In this document: positions 11,860 through 19,659 of the stretch, piece after piece
Layout of the letters: every line of letters starts with the position of its first letter
How positions within the stretch are numbered: position 1 is the stretch's first letter
Origin: Mycoplasma phocimorsus
GTDB taxonomy: Bacteria; Bacillota_I; Bacilli_A; Mycoplasmatales; Metamycoplasmataceae
Assembly (NCBI RefSeq): GCF_030077875.1
Contig: NZ_JASEJT010000010.1
Location: 89,450 to 153,449, forward strand
Length of the DNA: 64,000 bases
Direction of reading: 5' to 3'
The notes under the pieces: model-generated
Databases searched by the model: none
What the model saw: the letters and a program-made list of their open reading frames with translations, nothing else
Told to the model about the DNA's origin: nothing
Translations under genes and position numbers: made by a program

Positions 11860-12760
11860 AATTTTGTTTGCAACTTTTAATAATTTAAATTTAATGATTA
11901 GATTGAAATTATATTTTTTTAAATGTTTTTTCATTAGGCCATTTCAGTTTTTATTAGAACTTCTTTGGAATAATGCATATAACTCCGCCTTATATATTAT
12001 TACTTTTAATCATTTTGTTAATATACTTTTTTTGAATTTTATTCCAATATCAATTATTATTAATTTAATAACGAGATTATAATTTGTAATAAATTGTTTT
12101 AATTTTTGAATTAATTTCATGTGGTGATTTTAAGTTAACGAAAGTTGTAAATCTTACTTTTGTTTTTTCTATTAGTGTTAACACATTTCTATATCCCGAT
12201 ATTCTTTTGCCAAGCACTAAAACACCTTTTCAATAACCATATTTTATTCCTAAATCTATTTTTTTAGGTTTTGTTCAGATAAGAAATACAAAATCAGCGT
12301 TTGTAACCAGTCTTTTAGATCTGAAGCATGTCATTTATACCTTTTTTAATAACTTATTAATCTATTTTTTTGTTAAAACTTAAAAAATTATTTTTAAAAA
12401 TAGTTTTTATATCTGATACTTTTTTGTTTCCATTATATTTTGTTTTAATTCTAAAATAATTTTTTATCACATTTGTTCTTAAATAGTTTACTAAAATATT
12501 TAAATTTGAAAATAACTGAAAAGCAAAATAATTACTTATGAAAGTATAACTTAGCAGTTTTTTTATTTGCTATATCAAATTGATAATTACCAAAATTAGC
12601 AAAAATTTCTTTTAATTTTTTTAGATATTGTTGAAGGACTTTTGCCTATTTTTGAAAATTATATGTATACTTGTATTATTTTTCAATTACTTTTTAATAA
12701 AAAAAATTTTCTTCATTTGTTAAATAATGATATTTTTTTGTTATAAAAATTTATATAAAT
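11860..12760 (-). pseudogene. Decayed IS30-family transposase
   Basis: Read on the minus strand, broken frames reproduce an IS30-type transposase in order. The N-terminal helix-turn-helix appears as HYLTNEENFF...KSPSTISKKIKRNF near 12750-12620. Then RLVTNADFVFLIWTKPKKI, YGYWKGVLVLGKR and GYRNVLTLIEK appear near 12330-12160, with KSPHEINSKIK after them, and finally IYKAELYALFQ and NWNGLMKK near 11990-11920. In the family the first catalytic aspartate sits in GHWEADLVLGKR; here that position is changed (GYWKGVLVLGKR), and there are several stops and frameshifts. It accounts for most of the 1.35 kb between the first two Cys-rich genes. I did not find convincing terminal inverted repeats. The rest of this gap (11610-11859 and 12761-12916) shows nothing I can name. 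Confidence 0.8.
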
Positions 12761-12916
12761 TTTCTAAGTGTTAAATGTAAGGAAATTTTTTTTATTCTTT
12801 AAAATATGAAAAACTTCAAGTGTTACATATTTATTTTATATAAAAATAAATGCGCTGCATTTGGACTCGTAATGTAGGATTTTATTTATATAAATAAAAT
12901 TTTTGGAAAATAATAA

Positions 12917-13708
12917 TTTTTGTAAATATGTATATTGTTATTATTATTAAATAAGGCGGCAATATGAAGGTAAAAAATATGATAAAGTGAATAAGTTCAA
13001 CTGTAGGGATAACATCAAGTTTTTTAATTAGTGCATCAGTTAGCAACTCTCATATTTATGAAATACAATATGTAAATACTGTTAATATTGATGTTAATAA
13101 TTTAACTAGAAAATACAATTCAAATGTAGATACAAAATTAATTAAAGCAAAGGCAAAAAATGGATTTATATTTTCAGGTTGAAAATTAAAAGATGAAACA
13201 ATAATAGATACGATAGCAGTTGGCACTCAAGAAAATATTATATTATCACCAGTTTTAATAAATGAATATCCAAATTACTCTTTTATTAAGAATTTATTTA
13301 TTGATAGTTCGTCAAAAATTAATTTTGATATTAGAGTAATTAAAATTAAACAATTAATTACTAAAGAAGAATTAGCTTTTGGTAATGAAAAGTATCAATT
13401 ACAAAAATTAATTGTTGAAGCAATTAATAATTTTGATAATAAATTAATGCAAGACACTATGAATGGTATTCATTTTGTGAGTGGCAGTCATATTTCTAAT
13501 GAAGTAAGAGCCATGAGAATTAAGACATCTGTTTCTATATCAAATTCTGAAACTACTTCAGTTTGAGGATTACTTTGGAAAGAAGTAAAAAGTTGATGAA
13601 ACAATTGACTGGGTACAGCATTTTATGGTTTAATTGGAGTAGGTGCAACAATAGGAATTGGCTATTCAGCATATACATCTTATTGAAAAAATAAGAGAAA
13701 TTTTAAAC
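12917..13708 (+). repeat. Direct repeat, left copy (promoter region and 5' two thirds of Cys-rich gene 2)
   Basis: The block from TTTTGTAAATATGTATATTG through the second membrane segment is nearly identical in DNA to 14401-15193. The leader, the AAGGCGG ribosome binding site and the first 470 or so bases of the coding region differ at only scattered positions. This points to a recent tandem duplication about 1.48 kb apart and gives a substrate for recombination. Confidence 0.8.
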
Positions 13709-14235
13709 TTGGAAAAGATGAAAATTTGAAAATAACATTAGAACTTTATCCTGAAAAAGAAAATAATAAGAATAATGGACATTGATATGGGCGTTTTTAT
13801 AATGTCGACTCTTCAATAGAAACAAAATGTGAATGCCAAAGAAGATTTAAAAAGTGCAATAACGGGAATAATAATGCACCATTTTCGATTTCTTATATAT
13901 TAACTAATGGGCCTACAAAGCCTAGTTTATTTTTATATAATTTAGATGATAAAAATAATGAACAATTTTATATGAAATATAGGTTTCCAATTAAAGATTA
14001 TTATCCAGGAAGTAATAAAATTTCAATTTTTGGATATAAAAATGGTAGTAGTGCAAAAGAAAAATTAGGTGATTTAATTATAACTAGAGAAATAGTAACA
14101 GATAATTATATTAATAAATGTTGTGTTGTTACAACAACTCAGCCACAATGTAAACATAATTCGGAATGCTGTAATAAAGAAAATGATAAAAAACAATGTT
14201 GCATAGCTGTAGAAGTTAAAAAAACTAGCAATTAA
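12964..14235 (+). CDS. Exported protein with InlB-like module and Cys-rich tail, family copy 2
   Basis: This 423-residue protein is intact with UGA as Trp. An N-terminal hydrophobic segment (ISSTVGITSSFLISASV) is followed by a module at about 31-100 ending NGFIFSGWKLKDE, which resembles the InlB/Listeria-Bacteroides repeat also seen at the start of the neighbouring pullulanase. A helical linker contains EKYQLQKLIVEAINNFDNKL. A Trp-rich approach (WGLLWKEVKSWWNNWLG) leads to a membrane segment at about 213-240. The C-terminal domain shared with copy 1 has LKITLELYP, KCECQRRFK, ISYILTNGPTKP, IKDYYPGSNK and KLGDLIITREI. The tail has seven cysteines, including three CC pairs. The start is set by AAGGCGG 6 nt upstream and by identity with the copy at 14447. 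No function is recognised; surface exposure is likely. Confidence 0.8.
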
Positions 14236-14400
14236 ATAATTTTTAAATAGTAAGTAAAGCTTTTTGCATTTTAATCAATAATTATTAAATGCGCGCTTAT
14301 AACTTTGAAGCTTAGGAAAAGATATAATAAAAAATTATCAAATGCATAAGTTTTATAATTGGCAATTATTTTGAGGAAATTATATTTGTATAAATAAAAT

Positions 14401-15193
14401 TTTTGTAAATATGTATATTGTTATTATTATTAAATAAGGCGGCAATATGAAGGTAAAAAATATGATAAAGATAATAAGTTCGACTGTAGGGGGATAACAT
14501 CAAGTTTTTTAATTAGTGCATCAGTTAGTAATTCTCATATTTATGAAATACAATATGTAAATACTGTTAATATTGATGTTAATAATTTAACTAGAAAATA
14601 CAATTCAAATGTAGAGACGAAATTAGTTAAAGCAAAAGCAAAAAATGGATTTATATTTTTAGGTTGAAAATTAAAAGATGAAACAATAATAGATACGATA
14701 GCAGTTGGCACTCAAGAAAATATTATATTATCACCAGTTTTAATAAATGAATATCCAAATTACTCTTCTATCAAGAATTTATTTATTAATAGTTCATCAA
14801 AAATTAATTTTGATATTAGAGTAATTAAAATTAAACAATTAATTACTAAAGAAGAATTAACTTTTGGTAATGAAAAGTATCAATTACAAAAATTAATTGT
14901 TGAAGCAATTAATAATTTTGATAATAAATTAATGCAAAAAACTATACTGGATTCTCATTTTGTAAGTGGCAGTCATGCTTCTAATAATGTAAATACTATA
15001 AGAAGTAAAACTTCTGTTTCTATATCAAATTCTGAAACTGCTTCAGTTTGAGGATTACTTTGGAAAGAAGTAAAAAGTTGATGAAATAATTGATTGGGCA
15101 CAGCATTTTATAGTCTAATTGGAGTAGGTGCAACAATAGGAATTAGCTATTCAGCATATACATCTTATTGAAAAAATAAAAGAAATTTTAAAC
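14401..15193 (+). repeat. Direct repeat, right copy
   Basis: This is the right-hand partner of 12917-13708. It includes the same leader and start region and carries the extra two G bases that break the third Cys-rich gene. Confidence 0.8.
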
Positions 15194-15789
15194 TGAAAAA
15201 TGGAGAAAACTTAAAAATAACATTAGAACTTCATCCTAATAATGGAGATAATAATGATCATTGATATGGACGTTTTTATAATGATGGTTCTTCAATAGAT
15301 GTTGAATGTTCTTGTCAAAGAAAATTCAAAAAAAATTCTTCAAACAATTTATTAAGTGTTACATATGTGTTGACAAATATTTTAAAAAAACCAGGTTTGC
15401 TTTTATATAGTTTAGATAAGGAGGGTAAAGAAGGAAAAACAATTTCTGAAACAGATTGATTTCCAATTGTTGATTATTATCCTGGTTATAATACAGTTTC
15501 AATTTATAAATATAAAAGCAAAAAAGAAAAAATAGGCAATTTAGTTATAAAAAGAGAAATAATAACTGATGAACAATTATGTAAAATGTGTAAAGAAATA
15601 ATAAATTGTACACAATGTGAATGTAAATCTTCAAGTTGTATAACTGCTAATGGAGTTAATAAATGTTGTGTTGCAATAGAAAAGAAAAAATGTTGTATTT
15701 GTAAAAATAAACAAGATAAATTAAAATGTGAATGTAAAGCGCTATGTTGTAAAAATTGTGATGAAAAATTAAAAATTGCAAAAATATAA
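14447..15789 (+). pseudogene. Cys-rich family copy 3, frameshifted at a G5 tract (possibly phase-variable, OFF)
   Basis: The start, ribosome binding site and first 14 codons match copy 2. At 14489-14493 this copy has GGGGG where copy 2 has GGG, so the original frame ends at once in TAA. After the +2 shift I read the frame codon by codon to the TAA at 15787-15789 without another stop, giving about 445 residues if joined. The product would have the same modules as copy 2: the InlB-like module, the membrane segment and the domain with ECSCQRKFK, VDYYPGYNT and IGNLVIKREI. Its tail is longer, with about 16 cysteines in the last 72 residues (EIINCTQCECKSSSC, NKCCVAIEKKKCCIC, ECKALCCKNC). A single lesion in a homopolymer in an otherwise perfect frame suggests a switchable locus, a very recent mutation or a sequencing error. 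Confidence 0.75.
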
Positions 15790-15914
15790 CATTTAATTGT
15801 ATGTGTAAAAAAGAAGAAACAAAAAAATAAGCTAAATTTATTTTTACATTTTATAAAATAAACTAATTTTAATTTAAAATAAAAAAATAGTAGACATAGA
15901 CTAGAACAAAAAAA

Positions 15915-15941
15915 TGGCACTCTTTTATAGAGTGTCTTTTT
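15915..15941 (+). terminator. Hairpin with T-run just upstream of the plus-strand IS relic
   Basis: The stem CACTCT/AGAGTG (15918-15923, 15929-15934) is followed by CTTTTTGTG and lies 30 nt before the relic's ATG. It can terminate transcription coming from the Cys-rich genes. A similar hairpin precedes the inverted relic at 17231, so it is probably part of the element's own end, shielding it from read-in transcription. Confidence 0.6.
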
Positions 15942-15970
15942 GTGTCACCTGTATGTTATAGGAGAGAAAA

Positions 15971-16680
15971 ATGTCTAGACACTTTACTAAAGAAGAGAAT
16001 GAAATTATTTTTAAAGAGTATGAGCGATTGGGAATGGAAAGAGCTATAAAGGTAGCTATTAACATCTCGCACAAATTAGCTTTTATCAAAAAATGCCACC
16101 TTACCAAAAGAATTATAAGGATTGTTTCATATTATATAATAAAGGAATGCAAGATTTATTAGTTGAAGATAAGCGGGGCATAAATAGAAGACCAGGTAGT
16201 AAAGCACCTGGAAAGAAGAAATTGAGAATTAAGAGTACATTGAAAGAAATGAACCCTATTAAAGTTGATAGGTTACTTTCAATCTTTGAAGAAAATGTTG
16301 TTTTTATTAAAGAACAAAAGAAATTAATAGTAAGAGAATATAAAGGAAAACTATCAATAAATGAATTAGCAAAGCTATTTAATGTTTTTAAAAGAACACT
16401 ATTTAAATAAAAAAAGTTAGAAAATGTTGTGAAAACTAAAGAATATGACAACATTCTCATAGATGCATTTGCTTCACACAAAAAAGTTTATAAAAGAATG
16501 CGTTTAAGTCAATTTATTGCTAAAAAGCACAATATTCATATAAATTCACGTACTTTAGGTCGTGATATGAACCATTTACGTTTAATTCTTATATTGCATT
16601 TAAGATTAAGTTATATCTGCCTAAAGTGCGATAATTTATTAAAATTGAGTACTTTTAAGTCAAATATTGGCTTAATTTAA
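15971..16680 (+). pseudogene. Relic of an IS3-like transposase, plus-strand copy
   Basis: It begins MSRHFTKEENEIIFKEYERL after a GGAGAG ribosome binding site. The frame shifts near 16090-16120 and continues as ILYNKGMQDLLVEDKRGINR and KLSINELAKLFNVFKRTLFK. It has an in-frame TAA at 16408, then continues with KTKEYDNILIDAF and VYKRMRLSQFIAKKHNIHIN...TLGRDMNHLRL. The last part resembles the segment of IS3/IS150-type transposases that precedes the DDE core (YGYRRI...RVxRLM). The DDE domain itself is missing. The same N-terminal sequence appears inverted at 17231, so both are remains of one element type. The family assignment to IS3 is by pattern only. Confidence 0.6.
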
Positions 16681-16752
16681 CTATTCCATATATATTTTTC
16701 ATTGCTATTAAATACTTTTATAATTAATTCATCTTATTTATTTTATACTAAA

Positions 16753-17231
16753 TTAATTAGTAAGTTTATTATTAACTTTTTCTAATATTTTTATATTTTT
16801 TGAAATTATTTGCCTTGTTATGTCTAGTATTTTCGATAACATTACTATTCTTATTTTTACTATTTTTGACTCACTCTTTTTTATTCGATGTGGTTCATTT
16901 TTTACAATTTCAAAATATCTTTTAGCTATTTTCTTCAACTCTTAAATTTTAAATTCATCTCAATTTGGTTCAAGAAAATCACGAAGTTTTTTAGAGGTCT
17001 GCCAGAGTCTGGCTTTCTGTTTATTCCTCTTTTTCCATCAACTAATAAATCTTGCATTCCTTTATTATAATAAGAAACTATTCTTCTAATTTTTATTTTT
17101 ATGTTATTAATCTTTAAATTAATTGTTTCAGGTGATAATTTATTCACAATATCAACTGTCTTTCTATAACCACCCTTAACATATGATTGGAAAATAATTT
17201 CATTTTCTTCTTTTGTAAAATATCTTGACAT
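16753..17231 (-). pseudogene. Relic of the same IS3-like element, inverted copy (N-terminal part only)
   Basis: It begins MSRYFTKEENEIIFQSYVKG and continues IVSYYNKGMQDLLVDGKRG and RKPDSGRPLKN, collinear with the plus-strand relic. The first frame stops at 16935. A second frame then reads KKIAKRYFEIVKNEPHRIK and MLSKILDITRQIISKNIKIL to a stop at 16753, matching the second helix-turn-helix of the other copy. The downstream transposase part is absent. The stretch 16681-16752 between the two relics holds nothing recognisable. Confidence 0.6.
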
Positions 17232-17257
17232 GTAAAACTCTTTTTAATAAAAATTAT

Positions 17258-17286
17258 TTAAAAACATCCGCGTTAGCAGATGTTAA
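17258..17286 (-). terminator. Hairpin with T-run upstream of the minus-strand IS relic
   Basis: On the minus strand the stem ACATC/GATGT (with CGC/GCA inside, one mismatch) is followed by TTTTT and lies about 27 nt before the ATG at 17231. It would stop read-through from the tRNA transcript into the relic. Its placement mirrors that of the hairpin at 15915. Confidence 0.5.
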
Positions 17287-17357
17287 ATTTTATTGCCCCA
17301 ACATACAACACTCTACTTTTTTATTGTTTTAATTAATATAAACTAAATCTTAAAAAT

Positions 17358-17380
17358 AAAAAAAATAGCCTAAGCTATCA
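17358..17380 (-). terminator. Terminator of the tRNA-Cys/tRNA-Arg transcript
   Basis: On the minus strand the stem ATAGC/GCTAT has a TTAG loop and is followed by at least seven T. It starts 18 nt after the CCA end of tRNA-Arg. Confidence 0.8.
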
Positions 17381-17397
17381 TTGTTGAATTAACATAT

Positions 17398-17474
17398 GGC
17401 GCGCCCGAGAGGAGTCGAACCCCTAACCTCTTGGGCCGTAACCAAGCACTCTGTCCTATTGAGCTACGGGCGCA
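17398..17474 (-). tRNA. tRNA-Arg (anticodon ACG)
   Basis: The minus strand folds as a full cloverleaf: acceptor GCGCCCG/CGGGCGC, anticodon stem CTTGG/CCAAG around the loop TTACGGC (anticodon ACG), and a T-arm with GGTTCGACT. The CCA end is encoded. ACG reads CGU and, after A34 deamination, CGC and CGA codons. It is the second gene of a two-tRNA transcript, 5 nt after tRNA-Cys. Confidence 0.93.
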
Positions 17475-17479
17475 TAATT

Positions 17480-17553
17480 GGAGGCACCAACCGGATTCGA
17501 ACCGGTAATCAGGGTGTTGCAGACCCGTGCCTTAGCCATTTAGCCATGGTGCC
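17480..17553 (-). tRNA. tRNA-Cys (anticodon GCA)
   Basis: The minus strand shows acceptor GGCACCA/TGGTGCC, anticodon arm CGGGT-CTGCAAC-ACCCT with anticodon GCA, T-arm GGTTCGAAT, discriminator U73 (typical of tRNA-Cys) and an encoded CCA. It is the promoter-proximal gene of the pair. Its position about 1.7 kb from the Cys-rich protein genes is probably coincidental. Confidence 0.93.
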
Positions 17554-17573
17554 ACTACCTGTGTTGCTACATA

Positions 17574-17579
17574 ATTATA
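17574..17579 (-). promoter_or_regulatory. -10 box of the tRNA transcript
   Basis: A TATAAT on the minus strand lies about 20 nt upstream of the 5' end of tRNA-Cys. The spacing is right for a short tRNA leader. No strong -35 box is evident. Confidence 0.5.
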
Positions 17580-17724
17580 ACATATTTATAATTTATACAC
17601 AAAATTATAAAACATATTTTATTCCTATAATTATAAATTTTAAAATAATAATTTAGTTTTATGAAGTGATAATTTTATATATTAGAATTATATTAATAAT
17701 ATAAATTAAGCAAGGAGAACTAAA

Positions 17725-18738
17725 ATGACATCAAAATTAACTAGTGTGGAACTATTTGCTGGTGCAGGCGGATTAGCATTAGGACTTGAGAAAGCTGGAT
17801 TTAATCATATAGCGCTAATTGAAAAAGATAAGTATGCTTGTAGTACTTTAAGAAAAAATAGACCGAAATGAAATGTTATAGAAGATGATATTATTGAATT
17901 TTCAAAAAAAGATTTGGAAGTTGAATTAAAAATTAAAAAATATGATTTAGATCTTTTGAGCGGTGGTGCTCCTTGTCAAAGTTTTAGTTATGCAGGAAAA
18001 AAATTAGGTCTTGAAGATACACGTGGAACAATGTTTTATTACTATGCTACGTTTTTACAAAAACTAAAGCCTAAAGTTTTTCTATTTGAAAATGTTAAAG
18101 GTCTACTTACTCATGATCGAGGAAATACGTTTCAAACAATTATGAATGTATTTAAAAATATTGGTTATACATTAAAATACAAGGTTTTAAATGCTGTAAA
18201 TTATGGTGTTGCTCAGAAAAGAGAACGATTAATTATTATAGGAATAAGAAGTGATTTAGAGGAAAAAATTATATTTAATTTTCCTAAAAAACAAAATAAA
18301 ACCATAGTATTAAGAGATATATTAATGAATGTTCCAGATAGTGTAGGTATTAAATATTCAAAACAAAAAGAAGAAATATTCAAATTAGTACCAGCTGGAG
18401 GATATTGAAAAGATATACCACAAGATATTGCTAAAGAATATATGAAAGGATGTTGAAGTATGCAGGGGGGGAGAACGGGTATATTGAGAAAGTTAAGTTT
18501 AGATGAACCATCTTTAACCATTTTAACAACTGCACAAATGAAGCAAACGGAGCGTTGTCATCCTTTGGAAAATAGACCTTTTACTATTCGTGAATCAGCT
18601 AGAATTCAATCATTTCCAGATGAATGAGAGTTTATTGGTTCAGTATCTAATCAATATAAGCAAATCGGGAATGCTGTTCCTTGCAATTTAGCTAATGAAA
18701 TAGGAAAAGAAATTAAAAAAGCATTAGAAGGGATGTAA
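17725..18738 (+). CDS. DNA (cytosine-5) methyltransferase of a type II restriction-modification system
   Basis: This 337-residue protein carries the ordered m5C-methyltransferase motifs: motif [19 protein letters not shown] for S-adenosylmethionine binding, motif [11 protein letters not shown] with catalytic Cys84, motif VI FENVKG, motif [16 protein letters not shown], motif [12 protein letters not shown] and motif [16 protein letters not shown]. The start follows AAGGAG by 8 nt. The region before motif IX contains a run of seven G (18465-18471), in frame in this sequence, which is exceptional in such AT-rich DNA. The endonuclease gene starts one base after the stop codon, so the two are probably cotranslated. 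Judged by its partner (Eco47II-like), the modified site may be GGNCC; that is inference. Confidence 0.93.
18465..18471 (+). repeat. Homopolymeric G7 tract inside the methyltransferase gene
   Basis: Seven consecutive G bases encode part of Q-G-G-R just before motif IX. One added G would reach a stop near 18570, and one lost G would stop near 18495. Either would truncate the enzyme before motifs IX and X. Tracts like this are classic slippage sites in phase-variable mycoplasma genes; slippage at this one is not shown. Confidence 0.7.
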
Positions 18739-18739
18739 A

Positions 18740-19501
18740 ATGGAAGAGTATTATTTAGAATTTATAAAACAAGAAGATTTTGAACAACATGTTTTAAATA
18801 CAATTAAACAATATAGTGAAACTTTAAAATCTATAAATTTAAAAAAATTTAATTCAAATATTATCGATCCAATCAAATTACTTTTTGATAAAAGTGTATT
18901 TAATAAAACTTTTGAAGAGATAATTAACTATGAGATCCAAAGACAAAGAGATAAAACTAATAATAATACTATAGGATATTTTCATCAAAATATATTTAAA
19001 TATATTAAAGGTTGTAAAGTTCCAAATAAAGGCTGAGATGTTATTGTTAAAAAAGGAAATACAACATTATGTATAGAAATGAAGAATAAACATAATACAA
19101 TGAATTCTTCTTCAATGAAACATACATATATAAAAATGCAAAATGCAATCTTACAAAATTATAATGATGACTTTAATTGTGCTTTAGTAGAAATTATATC
19201 TAAAAAATCAACCAATGATAAATGAGTTATAAATATAAAGGATAATATAAAAACATCAAATTACCGTTTAAAAAAAATGTCAATAGATAAATTTTATGAA
19301 TATGTAACTGATGACAAATTAGCCTTTAAAAAATTGTGTATGCAGTTACCTATCACTATAAATAAAATATTAGATAAATATATGCCTAAATTATTAGAAG
19401 AAGATACTGTTTTTCAAGAATTAGCTTTAATAGACAAAAATATTTTTAAGTCACTTTTTAAATTAGCATTTCCGACATATGAAGGTTTCGATGACTTTTA
19501 A
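18740..19501 (+). CDS. Eco47II-like type II restriction endonuclease
   Basis: This 253-residue protein begins one base after the methyltransferase stop (TAA-A-ATG). It contains a PD-(D/E)xK-type core, GWDVIVKKG...LCIEMKNKHNT, with Asp100, Glu113 and Lys115 as likely metal and catalytic residues. The KNKHNTMNSSS stretch followed by KMQ resembles the Eco47II/Sau96I endonuclease family, which cuts GGNCC. The length is in the usual range for that family. There is no ribosome binding site of its own beyond GGGATG inside the methylase end, so translation probably depends on ribosomes finishing the methylase. The family call is from memory of the motif. Confidence 0.8.
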
Positions 19502-19515
19502 ATAATTTTAAAATG

Positions 19516-19557
19516 GTGAATAAAATAACCAGTCAAATATTTTACTCACTCTTTTTG
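19516..19557 (+). terminator. Terminator of the restriction-modification operon
   Basis: A long stem GTGAATAAAATA/TATTTTACTCAC with one mismatch is followed by TCTTTTT. It lies 15 nt after the endonuclease stop codon. Confidence 0.7.
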
Positions 19558-19659
19558 GAAAGCTTTTAGCATTTGAAAATATATAAAACAAAACATTATA
19601 AAATTTATGTTTTAACTATTAAAAATAGTAAAATATAAATAATTATAAAAAGGAGAAAA

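Noticed and set aside
11864..12082. Plus-strand frame of 72 codons, hydrophobic
   Set aside because: It is antisense to the decayed IS30 transposase and has no ribosome binding site.
17398..17553. Functional link between tRNA-Cys and the nearby Cys-rich protein genes
   Set aside because: They are separated by two IS relics and terminators and lie on opposite strands; proximity alone is not evidence.
17396..17656. Plus-strand reading frame starting ARPRGVEPLTSWAV
   Set aside because: It is the reverse complement of tRNA-Arg and tRNA-Cys; this kind of false protein is a well-known artefact over tRNA genes.
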